From Legionella gratiana (lineage in GTDB: Bacteria > Pseudomonadota > Gammaproteobacteria > Legionellales > Legionellaceae), in contig NZ_LNYE01000022.1 of NCBI RefSeq assembly GCF_001467695.1, positions 371,803 through 435,802 on the forward strand: a stretch of 64,000 nucleotides of DNA, in the 5' to 3' direction. Each line of letters opens with the position of its first letter. Within the stretch, counting starts at the first letter, position 1. The translations under genes were made by a program, and so were the position numbers. This document shows positions 45,201-52,664 of this stretch, piece by piece. Below the pieces are notes generated by a model. The model worked only from the letters and a program-made list of their open reading frames with translations. It had not been told where the DNA came from and searched no databases.

Positions 45201-47650
45201 TATTCGTTCGTGCCAACACCAACAAAAACGCCTGTTTTACTGTCTTTTATTGCAGTTAGAGAAAGATTCGCATTCTCTAAAGCATGGTAGCTTGTTTCCA
45301 GAAACACACGTAGCTGCGGAGACATCAGCTTGGCTTCTCGGGGACTAATATTAAAAAACTCAGCATCAAAATTCCTGATGTTTTCAATAAGTCCAAGTTG
45401 TTTAATATAAAGTCTTCCTAAAGCATTAACATCAGGATCATAAAATTTTTCATTATCCCAACGATCTATAGGAATATCGACCATACCGCTTTCACCGTGT
45501 TCCAACAGAGATAAAAATTCATCGATATTTGTTGCCTTAGGAAAACGGCAACTCATTCCTATAATTGCAATAGGTTCATTATCAAGTATGTTGACTGTAG
45601 GTTGTCGAACAACTGGAGTGGGCAACAAGATTTGTTGCACATGTCTTGCCAATTTATCCAACGTTAAAAAAGCAGGGATTGACATTTTATAGGAGAACAA
45701 TTCATAAAGACTTTGATCGAGTTCAGCAAGTAGTTCTTGAGTAAATCCTAAAGATCCAAAATCTTCATATTCATCAATACGTTCTCTTTTTAAAAGAGAT
45801 TGCATTTTAGCTGCAATTTGATTTTTGATGGTTTCGACTTGTTGTTCCCTGGATTGCTGTACTAGTGCATCGGGTACCTTTTTTACTCTGGGCTCATGCC
45901 AATAGGATTTCCTATCAAAATGATAAAGCGGTAAATCTACCTTATTGTATGGAACATCATTAGGGTCTAGTTTAATATTAAATCCAGCGAGATACGCTTC
46001 ATAAATACTCTGGGCATCAGAAGTTATTTCTCTCACTTCTTTTTTGAGGGTTACTTTGTGCCACTCATAATCTTTAGACTCAAGTTTTTTGATTAATGTT
46101 TTTTTGTCGTTAACAATGATAGCGCAGCGATATTTGAAGTGATCACGACAATGAATAAGCGTATAACAAATATCATTCAAGCACGCAGAGGTATTTTTAA
46201 GATAAGTGGTATAACCTGCTATCATATGCTTTAATGAATACTCACTATTTGCTGAAATGACAAAACATTGGGGTTTGTCATCATCTGCACATTCTAGATT
46301 TACTGCATTATTTGGCTCCTCAATAATCGCACTCACATTGGTGCCGCTAAAACCAAAATTAGATACTTGTACATACCTCTTTTTATTTTTCAGTTTTTTA
46401 AATTCAATTACTTGAATAGGAAATAGTGCAGGTATTTTTGTCGGATCAATTGCTTGATTTGGTTTTGAATAATGGAGATTTGGAGGAATTTTTTCATACT
46501 GTAAAGCACATATCGCTTTTATTAGCGAAGCCATCCCTGACGAGGCGATACTATGACCTATATTGCTTTTTAGTGCCCCAATAATCAGAGGTTTCTCTTT
46601 AGAGTGCAGTCCTTGATGCACCTGCTGAATTGCATTAAATTCGACTGAATCACCAACAAGGGTACCTGTTCCGTGAGCCTCTAAGTAATCGATATCACCT
46701 GCTGTCAAATTCGCTTGTGCCAATACTTCTTGATGAAGTGCAATTTGCGCCTTAATATTTGGTGCAACTAATACTGTGCCATCATCACCATCTTGATTCA
46801 TAACCACACTTTTTATCACCGCGAAAATGGTATTATTGTCTTTGATGGCATCGCTTAAGCGTTTCACAATCACTACACCACAGCCTTCGCTACGTACAAA
46901 ACCATCTGCTTTTACATCAAAACTACCGCATTGATCATGAGCCGATAACATGTTGGCTTTAGTTAAGCCAATAAAATTTTCAGGACAAAGATTCAGATGA
47001 ACCCCACCAACAATTGCCAACGAACATTGCCCCATTCTTAATGAATTTGCAGCAAGACAAAGCGCAGATAAAGAAGAAGAACAAGCAGTATCTACAGCCA
47101 AACTTGGTCCTTTTAAATTGAGAAAATGAGAGAGTCTTCCTGCTGCAGCACTACTTGCTGCTCCAATTTGAGTGTACGCATTAAATTCGATATGGTCTTT
47201 ATAATTCAGTTGACTGTAATCTTGCGCTGAAGTGCCATAAAATACCCCCGTATTCGAATTACTAAGCGAGTCCAGTGTGATATTGGCGTGGTTCAAAGCA
47301 CGAATGGCTACCTCTAAAAAAAGTCGATGCTGCGGATCCATTTGTTTGGCTTCAACAGTAGCGATCTTAAAAAAAGTCGCATCAAACAATTGAGGGTGAT
47401 TAAGAAACCCCCCTTTACGACCAATTATTTTATCTGCTTTGTCACGATCAGAATCATAGTATTCATCAACATCCCAACGATTTTCGGGCACTTCTTTAAT
47501 GGGCGATTGACCTTTGAGCAACATTGTATAAAATGAATCAACATCTTCTACATCTGAATCCATTCCAGGAAACTGACAATTCATGCCAATAATTGCAAGG
47601 GGCTCATTAAGAATATCGTTTCTATTATTTTCCTGGTTTTTTTTCACCAC
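36299..47650 (-). CDS. Trans-AT-type polyketide synthase with terminal condensation domain
   Basis: 3783 residues, GTG start with AGGAGC upstream. Domain order: KS1 (~16-450, Cys190), ACP-like domain lacking the attachment Ser (around 637, GFTQELL where GFDSL is expected), KS2 (~690-1115, Cys865), KR1 (~1330-1700), ACP (Ser1810, GFDSLM), KS3 (~1870-2300, Cys2044), DH (~2460-2745), KR2 (~2760-3110), ACP (Ser3228, GLDSLM), C domain (~3285-3783, PHIIVDG with His3419). There is no AT and no TE domain. The DH has Asn2494 where the catalytic His is expected, though Asp2655 is kept. A trans acyltransferase must be elsewhere in the genome; the product is unknown. Confidence 0.92.
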   Translation of the reverse strand: MVKKNQENNRNDILNEPLAIIGMNCQFPGMDSDVEDVDSFYTMLLKGQSPIKEVPENRWDVDEYYDSDRDKADKIIGRKGGFLNHPQLFDATFFKIATVEAKQMDPQHRLFLEVAIRALNHANITLDSLSNSNTGVFYGTSAQDYSQLNYKDHIEFNAYTQIGAASSAAAGRLSHFLNLKGPSLAVDTACSSSLSALCLAANSLRMGQCSLAIVGGVHLNLCPENFIGLTKANMLSAHDQCGSFDVKADGFVRSEGCGVVIVKRLSDAIKDNNTIFAVIKSVVMNQDGDDGTVLVAPNIKAQIALHQEVLAQANLTAGDIDYLEAHGTGTLVGDSVEFNAIQQVHQGLHSKEKPLIIGALKSNIGHSIASSGMASLIKAICALQYEKIPPNLHYSKPNQAIDPTKIPALFPIQVIEFKKLKNKKRYVQVSNFGFSGTNVSAIIEEPNNAVNLECADDDKPQCFVISANSEYSLKHMIAGYTTYLKNTSACLNDICYTLIHCRDHFKYRCAIIVNDKKTLIKKLESKDYEWHKVTLKKEVREITSDAQSIYEAYLAGFNIKLDPNDVPYNKVDLPLYHFDRKSYWHEPRVKKVPDALVQQSREQQVETIKNQIAAKMQSLLKRERIDEYEDFGSLGFTQELLAELDQSLYELFSYKMSIPAFLTLDKLARHVQQILLPTPVVRQPTVNILDNEPIAIIGMSCRFPKATNIDEFLSLLEHGESGMVDIPIDRWDNEKFYDPDVNALGRLYIKQLGLIENIRNFDAEFFNISPREAKLMSPQLRVFLETSYHALENANLSLTAIKDSKTGVFVGVGTNEYPRLLAGLGVGLDDLNIYFATGNVLNAIPGRVAYAFDFHGPIQAIDTACSSSMTAIHDACLSLQTGDCDMALAGGVNILLAPDSNITLSKARMLSPESRCKTFSEDADGYARSEGCGVIVLKRLSTALKDKDTILAVIKGTSINSDGKSGGFTVPNGIAQEEVIRSALAKAKLSPADVDYIEAHGTGTPLADPIEVNALTKIFSEAHSQENPLYISSVKTNIGHSESASGVAGVIKTVLSLHTHQLFKHLNFKKLNPQIELKNTVIPLSTLDWRKKEGLRCAGVSSFGFSGANAHMVLQEAPLRKMEPRVLPEESLLLISAKSNTALELLLASYQKFLASTDNEFADICYTAATCRSHFLFRVAIKARTAKEAALLLEKNEYSIYQIKKEKSNSLFLQESMTLEQLQIAYQEGVKIDWLNYYNVLAAELESENTLLRNKESDERLIENNFFIKIKLPLYEFDREEHWFETKDKLKDIPMPKDWCFQLQWQHQPCTKNHRKIQGNHWLLLGAKHLASRFRAQGLSMVSEEDNYPLEKLDGIIFAMGLDLPLDTDIESNIAFQKSTLKNLLALIKELNDKRIKLQLIVLTTNAIPEFATGKLNLSNSSLIGFCRTLVLELPQFHTILIDSEKTDEDYYIAQVIDEINYNEDPNYEHVVVYRDRKRFIARLKRTKLADRKCSLYGEGRYLVTGGCGGLGLVTAQALLSAGAREIILTSRNVDKPVIKEAIKKLKSNYPSRTIRTISLDITDKEKLRTLLLELNTDGLLKGIIHAAGAAVKASLIEHTNEDVDYLFSAKVQGGWYLHELSQDIDLDFFVVYSSISSVFGSNKESVYSGTNSFLDALIAERQRLGLVGTAIDWGPWGEAGMAKKRSQDQGLKQSLISNEQGHAFIKILINEQLSHAAIISPDYLKFMLDFVPKPLPAFHHYLASDLIIVGHMPDQNLSAWLNDYLEVSAENRLQACNEMIIAICKEILELSDAEDLDENEGFFEIGFDSLMITEMATMLKEKLAPSLKVTATIGFDYPSINKLAQHIESELEQHLIKKQDPKPIVEQTDDSIAIIGMSCNFPNAPDIAAFETLLEEGLSGMREIPIERWDNKHYYDSNVDAPGKSYVKKLGLIDNIKGFDANFFGISPREAKLMEPQQRIFLACSYNALEHANYTPESLRGSLTGVFAGVGPNEYYAQLEKSGFSNEELSVYSITGNVSNLIPGRVAYAFDFKGPSISVDTACSSSMVAIHYACQSLKNREVDYALAGGVNVLLMPESNITLCKAKALSPDGECKTFDEHADGYARAEGCGVLFLKRLSDALRDKDTVLAVIKASAVNNDGKSAGLTVPNGLSQEEVMMKALSQTDLASSDISYIEAHGTGTPLGDPIEVHAINKVYGKGRGQDNPLYLGAVKTNIGHLESAAGVASIIKTVISLQKKKIYALLNFKKLNPHIQLGETRLALQKMDWNTHAKLKCAGVNAFGFSGTNAHIILQEFPAPFVTSKPRDVGRGEQLDVRSGAQLKVRKPHLLVFSAKSQVALDNLTHNYQQYLATTTDDFGDICFTAATCREHYAYRAALVAETAQEASRLLERGQFNEALHLHEPALKSVFTLYLQGKQVDWGSYYKTVANDYAKVNLPHYPFDLVEFWVEKKSTQNASLDIVHPLLGQMFSLPGNEYLFCHKLDLDHFSYIQQNFIFDKVVFPATAYIESGLATAKLVLKRNAFCIEKFHIERPLYPKPEQDIQIQVKPQNDNQYKINIFAKQEDNWQLFSEMEISLVAPSIPESVDLNTLKSSFARHVKLVQIYEHFKYHSFFYDEEFQVLEESYMDQENILSKVVLPKTGDGQSYYYHPLLLDGAMQSIWLFIMNHIEHSTYVPYTFARMITFQEAPRNVWVHLNQRISENEHELCFDVKFYDNSGLLIGEIEKLKLRKVTRAHFISYEPNLQHLYHIRWNTLKPNLSVQTEIPELSVIASDPVYAKRVLADLNYQLIDNLNEIRNIENKHIVFLYHQSQFNVLFHCCQKLFKLRPHSFILVTENAYAIHDKDKVNPYHTMASSFWKSFSNEFELNKNYSVDLDTKSTLSAVLRDLFSTNNSENQFAVRDSVYVPRLKKIQLPANLTQEELLFKSDVSYLITGGTGGLAKLLIEYLMRRGAQHIVITSRSECPNSIKELINRARKKNIFIQHYQADASNFQQMEQLITEMEQSSHPLQGVFHLAGIVQDGLLINLSDEEMQSVLSAKMDSALILHQLTQDIPLDLFVLFSSSASVLGARGQANYVAANGFLDGLAYLRQQQGLPGIAINWGPFEALGMTANLSQAIQQRGFTSLDKSSIDILDVLLKTKFAQIAVCPINWEIYFKFAPKQTWLSELAKNTLPVDQHFLNALRQHTQEESIAILSQALREIVADVLGLNSMEQIKVDDGLFSLGLDSLMAIEIRNRVHDKLQCPTLNLSIEYFINKPSVSKIAKNIVDELQNFFDFNYKTESQLLESSIQEEVPLCDFQYVFWVLNKRRYSYNIGTQLQIQGKLKKEYVAQAFDFVVKKNSAFWLSFNKEVPVQVLKRQGQFELIYKDISLDNEQKVLSQEFQKNMLSAIPLSEQPLIRVFLYKINSDLHELHIVIPHIIVDGPSCDLVVSQFKSCYDMLVQGERLSIEPESDSFLSYVKKNNFLYEKNLKEKIDFWQEYNKGFKMLYLGPEHFMSTANQKHYLFHYPIDSRRAEQFIEWHRAKNINVSTGLIAVCHIVFYKLSRQTKVPFIQIHSGREGSQYNSIVGLFSEYKRINSTLSEEYRFIDFIKAIDDQQLKAAPYQKCSHVIKNNEFQGTGLRMTHYLLYTWNKFRLSKPFKQSKLNSRLIDFYLEYLSWAETIDYSTAFKLKLNKLLKINIPLQKPERLRVLINITPSFFGKSNPDPNVSPLSYQYANHFSSEDRPTNSRVLWILFSKNQKGEYLFSINGPLTTQAKDLIGKEFNQIMAKLLENEEYTIADLI

Positions 47651-47929
47651 TTAAAATGCTCCTATACCAGCAAATGTAGTATTTAAAAAATAACAATAAT
47701 AGGAATTTATAACAAGACACTCCATTCTTTCGTGACCCTAGACCTTTTACATCCAACAGATTTTACTTGAGTTCAACCGTGAGTGCTTCGAAGATCGGAG
47801 TTTACTGGTACCGCAGAAACACTTACAACACAGCAATCAGGCAAAAGATACGGTTACATAAGGGTCTATTGCTGAACACTAGTTTCTTTTATATGCTTAT
47901 TTAACAGATCCCCACTACATTTATTTTAT
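47651..47929. promoter_or_regulatory. Divergent promoter region between PKS and O-methyltransferase genes
   Basis: The ~280-bp gap between two divergently transcribed biosynthetic genes has no open frame. A shared control region is likely, giving coordinate expression. No operator motif is identified. Confidence 0.45.
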
Positions 47930-49057
47930 ATGAAAACAATAATGTCATGGTTTAAAAGATTATTCGCCGTTCCTCCTGAAAAAAAACATCATGACACTCA
48001 TACCTATTTAATAGCACAAAAAGATGCAATAAAACGAAAAAATGCGAAAAGTGTAGATGATTTTTACGAAAATTATTTTTCCCTTATTGCTACCGGTGCC
48101 CGATTAAAACTCGTGGAAGCAATGTTTAATTTGAATCTATTTGCCTTATTTGAAAGAAATGAATTTGTTTTAGAACAAGAAATCATCGAAAAATTAGGTT
48201 TGATGCCAATCAGAGCCCAAAAATGGCTTCATCTACTTAGTTGTGAATATTTTTTAATAAAAAATGAAATAAACGGTGAACCCGTTTATAAATTAACTGA
48301 TGAATTTTATCAGTGGATGCTCAGTGATCAATGGTGGAGCATGCAATTCTTCTTTAATAGCTGGAATGTAGCTGCCGAAGAAAATCTTACTGACGTCTTA
48401 CGTTATGGGAAAGTCAAAACTAGTGTTTCCTGGCCTCCTAAAAAAGATACAGAAGTGGTATGGTTAGAAGATTGGATGATGAACACTGCAGAACAACCGA
48501 TTCGTTGTATCTTAGAACACATTAATTTTAAAAAAGTAACAGCTCTTTTGGATGTAGGAGGTGGAGATGGGACCATGGCTTGTGCTTTTGTTAGGGAACA
48601 TCCTCATTTAAAAGCTGCGGTTTATAACTTACCTAAACCGGCTTCAATAGCAAGAAAAGCGATTGCTGATAAAAATTTAAGCGATCGAGTTCATGTCATT
48701 GAGGGAGATTTTATTAAAGAAGATACCTTTCCAGTAGGCTTTGATCTCATTTTGTTTACCCGAGTACTCTTTGATTGGAATGAAAAAGTTGATAGAAAAC
48801 TATTAGCTATGGCTTATCAAGCACTGCCTAAAAATGGCCTTGTAGGCATTTGTGAATTCTATAAAGAAGAAAATCATGATCGCTGTCTTTCTGCAGAATA
48901 CCGTTATATTTTTCACGATGATTTTACACCTCATGTGATGAAAACTACCGAGGATTACCGACGTATGTTGACTGACGCTGGCTTTACCATTACTCAAGAA
49001 AATAGAGATGAAAAACCTGCTTTCTTTTACTGCTCGTTAATTTTGGCCCAAAAATAA
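47930..49057 (+). CDS. SAM-dependent O-methyltransferase, PKS-tailoring candidate
   Basis: 375 residues. The C-terminal Rossmann domain has the SAM motif LLDVGGGDGTMACAF followed by VYNLPKP and VIEGDFIKEDTFPVGFDLILF, typical of acetylserotonin/caffeate-type O-methyltransferases (Methyltransf_2). The N-terminal helical part (RLKLVEAMFNLNLFALFERN) is the usual dimerisation domain. Being divergent from the polyketide synthase gene suggests it methylates the polyketide or a building block, an inference. ATG 47930 has no clear ribosome-binding site; an ATG at 47942 is a possible alternative. A weak hairpin with T5 follows at 49068-49093. Confidence 0.82.
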   Translation: MKTIMSWFKRLFAVPPEKKHHDTHTYLIAQKDAIKRKNAKSVDDFYENYFSLIATGARLKLVEAMFNLNLFALFERNEFVLEQEIIEKLGLMPIRAQKWLHLLSCEYFLIKNEINGEPVYKLTDEFYQWMLSDQWWSMQFFFNSWNVAAEENLTDVLRYGKVKTSVSWPPKKDTEVVWLEDWMMNTAEQPIRCILEHINFKKVTALLDVGGGDGTMACAFVREHPHLKAAVYNLPKPASIARKAIADKNLSDRVHVIEGDFIKEDTFPVGFDLILFTRVLFDWNEKVDRKLLAMAYQALPKNGLVGICEFYKEENHDRCLSAEYRYIFHDDFTPHVMKTTEDYRRMLTDAGFTITQENRDEKPAFFYCSLILAQK

Positions 49058-49195
49058 GGGCGAATAGCAAGAACTATTAACTTTCTTGTTTTTATCGGGA
49101 AAATGGCGAAGATCTGTTTCAAATGTCTTAATATTTTCTTAATGATGCGTTGTTATCATTGGTCAAATTTTTGATAACATTGAGAGAGCATTTAA

Positions 49196-49618
49196 ATGGT
49201 AAATGAACAAGATGTATCTACCCTAATTGAGTTAGATAAGACAGAACTATCAAAAAAAGAGAGGAAACAAGTTTCATGGGCTGATGGAAAAGATAACGGA
49301 AAAATTGATGATCAATTCCTTGATGTAAGAACAGCTGCATCACCAACAAAAAAGCTTCTAGATAAGAAAATCCGTCAATTAATTGATGAAGGCTACACAG
49401 AAATTGAAGCTACATCTCTTGTAGGAAAACCAATAACCCCAAGTGGTAAAACTCTTTTAAATCATCCAACTTTTTATACATCTCCAGAAAGCATTAAGCA
49501 ACAAAAAGAAGAAGCCAATCGATATAGCTTTTTTTCTATGAAAAACATTGGATTAGGGGCTTTAGCATTGGGAACTGTTGCCACCTTAGGAATCGTTTTA
49601 TCAAAAGTAAATAAGTAA
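49196..49618 (+). CDS. Small tail-anchored protein, unknown
   Basis: 140 residues. The first ~110 are polar and highly charged (LSKKERKQVSWADGKDNGK), with ETATS-like short helices. A single hydrophobic segment (NIGLGALALGTVATLGIVL, about 115-133) ends the protein before SKVNK, a tail-anchor layout. No domain is recognised. It may be a translocated protein or a membrane-linked accessory, but there is no direct evidence. GAGAG is upstream of the ATG. Confidence 0.58.
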   Translation: MVNEQDVSTLIELDKTELSKKERKQVSWADGKDNGKIDDQFLDVRTAASPTKKLLDKKIRQLIDEGYTEIEATSLVGKPITPSGKTLLNHPTFYTSPESIKQQKEEANRYSFFSMKNIGLGALALGTVATLGIVLSKVNK

Positions 49619-49662
49619 TTTTGCAATGTGACTATGAGCTATTTTTACGACTTACGTTTTGT

Positions 49663-49699
49663 TGCTCGCTAGCACACGAAAGTTCATTGCTAGCGAGCA
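49663..49699. terminator. 12-bp perfect hairpin between convergent genes
   Basis: TGCTCGCTAGCA (49663-49674) and TGCTAGCGAGCA (49688-49699) form a perfect stem with a 13-base loop. There is no U-tract on either strand. Its position between converging genes suggests a bidirectional transcription barrier. Confidence 0.5.
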
Positions 49700-49723
49700 T
49701 GAACATTGGGGAGTTCTGTTAAA

Positions 49724-51031
49724 TCACTTTATCATAATTTGCGTCGTTGCTAGTGAATTATATCCGTCATCCAACATTAATTTTACGTCATAAGCTCCTG
49801 GTGCAAGTGGCCAACTTGCATGAGCTTTGTACCAATTAATCCAATTTCCTTGTACGTTTTTGTTTGCATATTGAATAATGCCATTAATTTCCCCCTGAGT
49901 ATAAAGACGAACGGTTTCATTCATTGTTCTATTCCTATCTTTAGGAGAAATACTTATATAATCATAGTAATACCCAGGTGCATTTTTCCAGATAATCTTA
50001 AAGGACTCACCCGATTTTAGTGATTTTTTTGAGACCAAAATCTGAGGCTTTTTATTTTGATATTCTCCTTTTACAAGAAATAGTTTCATGTGTTGTATCG
50101 GAAAATGAGATGCCTTAACTTTAAAACGTGAAACGATTGCGCGATGATCTGATGGCCAAGGAGTAAGAGAAAGACCCACATTCTCGCCATTTTTCTCACC
50201 GATGAGTTGGCTGTTAATTACTTGGACAGGACCTGAAGAAAAAATAAAATCAATACGATCAGGTAAGTCTTTATAGGAAGGATTGTAATTATCGATGGAA
50301 CTTTTTACTGCTGCTCGTTTCGCAGGCCAGGTAATACTTGGATATTGGTAAGCATTAGGGAATATTTGTCTGTATGAATCTATAAAACCTTTATTTGCTG
50401 CATATTGAGTCACAGGCCAATTCATCACATAACGGTGATTGCGTTGTTTCTGTAGTGTGGCATGAGACCAATCCAAATGAGAAGGTGAATTGAAATCACC
50501 TGTTAAAAATACAGGCACGCCTTTTTTGGCTAAAGCTGCTAATTGATCAATGACAGGTTTTATTTCTGGCAAACGTATTTTCAATTCGTTTTTACGAACA
50601 GTTCTTGCATCAAAACCTTGCTTAATGAGATCGGGACCATAGGGTTCATCAGGTAAATGCACATTGGCTACAGCAACAAATTGTTTCGGTTTTATTTCAA
50701 TTAAGACAAATCTTTGTTGCGGTGCTGTTTTATATAATGGAAATCGTGAAATAACATGTTGATATGGATCATAATGCCAATTTAATGCTTTTGCTAAACG
50801 CTTAATATTCCCCCACGCCTCTTGAATACCCACTACATCCGCTTTAGATTGTTTAATTGCTTTAACCACCTGATTAAAATCAATTTGTGTTCCGCCATTT
50901 TCAATATTAAAAGTCATGATAACAAACGGTTTTTCATTTAATTCTGCATGAGCAGTAGCAATAATGAATAAAAGAATAAAAAATAAAAAGACATCGGATT
51001 GGAATTGAAACAACCGCCTTAAGCAATTCAT
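49724..51031 (-). CDS. Secreted endonuclease/exonuclease/phosphatase (EEP) family protein
   Basis: 435 residues with a signal peptide (residues 1-29, ending ATAHA). The EEP core, ~35-300, shows MTFNIENGG, IQEAWG, VANVHLPDEPYG, FLTGDFNSPSHLDW and PSDHRAIVSR, the metal and catalytic residues of the DNase I/sphingomyelinase fold. A ~120-residue beta-rich C-terminal extension follows (FPIQHMKLFLVKGEY...YDVKLMLDDGYN). Possible substrates include nucleic acids or phospholipids; not assignable here. The extension resembles a carbohydrate- or protein-binding fold. Confidence 0.82.
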   Translation of the reverse strand: MNCLRRLFQFQSDVFLFFILLFIIATAHAELNEKPFVIMTFNIENGGTQIDFNQVVKAIKQSKADVVGIQEAWGNIKRLAKALNWHYDPYQHVISRFPLYKTAPQQRFVLIEIKPKQFVAVANVHLPDEPYGPDLIKQGFDARTVRKNELKIRLPEIKPVIDQLAALAKKGVPVFLTGDFNSPSHLDWSHATLQKQRNHRYVMNWPVTQYAANKGFIDSYRQIFPNAYQYPSITWPAKRAAVKSSIDNYNPSYKDLPDRIDFIFSSGPVQVINSQLIGEKNGENVGLSLTPWPSDHRAIVSRFKVKASHFPIQHMKLFLVKGEYQNKKPQILVSKKSLKSGESFKIIWKNAPGYYYDYISISPKDRNRTMNETVRLYTQGEINGIIQYANKNVQGNWINWYKAHASWPLAPGAYDVKLMLDDGYNSLATTQIMIK

Positions 51032-51149
51032 TTTGCTGCCCTTAATTTAATGTGATTTCGAGATAATGATCTTATAAGATCCGGCCTATTCCTGGAACCA
51101 TTCAGTCTATAAAGTCATTTATGATACAATAGCGTTAAACAGCAAAAAA

Positions 51150-51178
51150 ATGCAGAAAATGGATAACTATTTCTGCAT
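51150..51178 (-). other. Hairpin with T-run antisense to the EamA gene leader
   Basis: ATGCAGAAA and TTTCTGCAT form a 9-bp stem; read leftward it is followed by seven T, so it has intrinsic-terminator form on the minus strand. No leftward gene ends here. It may stop antisense transcription or shape the transporter gene leader. Confidence 0.4.
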
Positions 51179-51221
51179 GTAACTCTGTTAAACTAATCTT
51201 CTCAATTAGCAACAATTAGAG

Positions 51222-52130
51222 ATGTTGATGAACAAATCTACCACCTATTTTCTGCAAGGTATGTGCTTTCTTATTCTGGCTCAGATTATGGTAGGCGTGA
51301 ATATTGTTGCTTCTAAATATGTGCTGTCGTCAATCCCAATTCTGTTTATATTAACACTACGATTTACACTAGCCGCTATTATTTTATTTTTTTTGCATTG
51401 GCTCACTCCATCCAAAAAAATCTCAATGAGCTATTATTTTTCTAAATTAAAACAAAAAGATTGGTTTTTTATAATCGCACAAGCGCTTTCTGCAGGAGTG
51501 CTTTTTAATTTCTTTATGTTAGGAGGGCTGCAATACACTGATGCCAATGTTGCTGGTATTATTACCAGTGCATTACCTGCACTTATTGCACTCATGTCTT
51601 GGATTATTCTTAGTGAAAAAATATCAGGGAAAAAAATTATTTGTGTGGGGTTTGCAACTTTAGGCCTAGCCATTATTGGATGTGATAAATTAAACGGTGT
51701 CCAAGCAAGCCATTCATTTTTGGGAGATATGCTTGTTTTGCTTTCTCTTATACCCGAGGCAACTTACTATATTTTAAGTAAAATGCATACTCCCTCGCTT
51801 CCTGTATTTTTAATTTCCTCCTTACTTAACGCAATAAATGCTATATTATTGTTGTTTTGCCTGTTTTTTTGCCCTTGGGATAATTTATCGATTCACTTTT
51901 TTGATTGGCTCATTTTATTTGTTTTAGGCTTAAGTACAGGTCTTTTTTATGTTTTTTGGTATCTTGGCTGTCAACAAGTAGATGGAGTAATGGCTTCTTT
52001 ATCCACAGCGGTAATGCCATTAGCTACAGTAATTCTTGCATGGATAGTACTTGGTGAGCACTTAACCACAGGCCAAACTATAGGTATGGGTATGGTTCTT
52101 CTCTCTATTGCAACTTATGCGAGACGGTAG
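51222..52130 (+). CDS. EamA/DMT family transporter
   Basis: 302 residues with ten predicted membrane helices in two repeats. Each EamA repeat has the family strip: ILTLRFTLAAIILF and LSTAVMPLATVILAWIVLGE (second repeat, near residue 275). Substrates of this superfamily range from amino acids to nucleotide sugars; none is predictable. The start ATG 51222 and ATG 51228 are equally close to a weak TTAGAG. It is followed by the archease gene after 60 bases. Confidence 0.87.
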   Translation: MLMNKSTTYFLQGMCFLILAQIMVGVNIVASKYVLSSIPILFILTLRFTLAAIILFFLHWLTPSKKISMSYYFSKLKQKDWFFIIAQALSAGVLFNFFMLGGLQYTDANVAGIITSALPALIALMSWIILSEKISGKKIICVGFATLGLAIIGCDKLNGVQASHSFLGDMLVLLSLIPEATYYILSKMHTPSLPVFLISSLLNAINAILLLFCLFFCPWDNLSIHFFDWLILFVLGLSTGLFYVFWYLGCQQVDGVMASLSTAVMPLATVILAWIVLGEHLTTGQTIGMGMVLLSIATYARR

Positions 52131-52190
52131 AAATACAAAATGGATATGCCTATGAGGCATTTATAACAACGATAAAATTAAGGATCTAAA

Positions 52191-52613
52191 TTGATTGCTC
52201 AAAAAAAATGGGAGCATTTTTCTCATGAATCCGACATAGGTGTGAGAGGTTTTGGTTCTACTTTATCTGAAGCGTTCGCAATGGGGGCTCTTGCGCTGAC
52301 CCATGTTATTACCCATTCACAATTAATTCAACCGCTAAAAAAGTTTCATATACACTGCGAGGCCCCCAATCAAGAAATTTTATTCGTTGACTGGTTAAAT
52401 GCCATTATTTATAACATGGCAATCCATAAGATGCTTTTTAGTCAGTTTGATGTCACGATTAAAGGATTGAAGTTAACTGCTATAATAGCAGGAGAACAAG
52501 TGGACATTACCCGGCATCAACCCGCAGTGGAAGTTAAAGGAGCTACTTTTACTGAATTAAAAGTTCATCAAAATAATCAAACTTGGATAGCACAATGTGT
52601 AGTTGATGTATAA
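52191..52613 (+). CDS. Archease (RtcB cofactor)
   Basis: 140 residues with the archease pattern: WEHFSHESDIGVRGFGSTLS, MGALALTHVI, EILFVDWLNAIIYNM and AVEVKGATFTELKV. The HxxDIG motif and the conserved Asp (FVDWLN) are the metal-binding residues used to activate RtcB guanylylation. The start is TTG at 52191 with AAGGA 6 bases upstream. The gene is followed by rtcB after 51 bases, matching the functional pairing. Confidence 0.85.
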   Translation: MIAQKKWEHFSHESDIGVRGFGSTLSEAFAMGALALTHVITHSQLIQPLKKFHIHCEAPNQEILFVDWLNAIIYNMAIHKMLFSQFDVTIKGLKLTAIIAGEQVDITRHQPAVEVKGATFTELKVHQNNQTWIAQCVVDV

Positions 52614-52664
52614 TTCTACAATAATCAATTGCAATGCACCTTTTTTAGGAAATAAGGCAAAACG

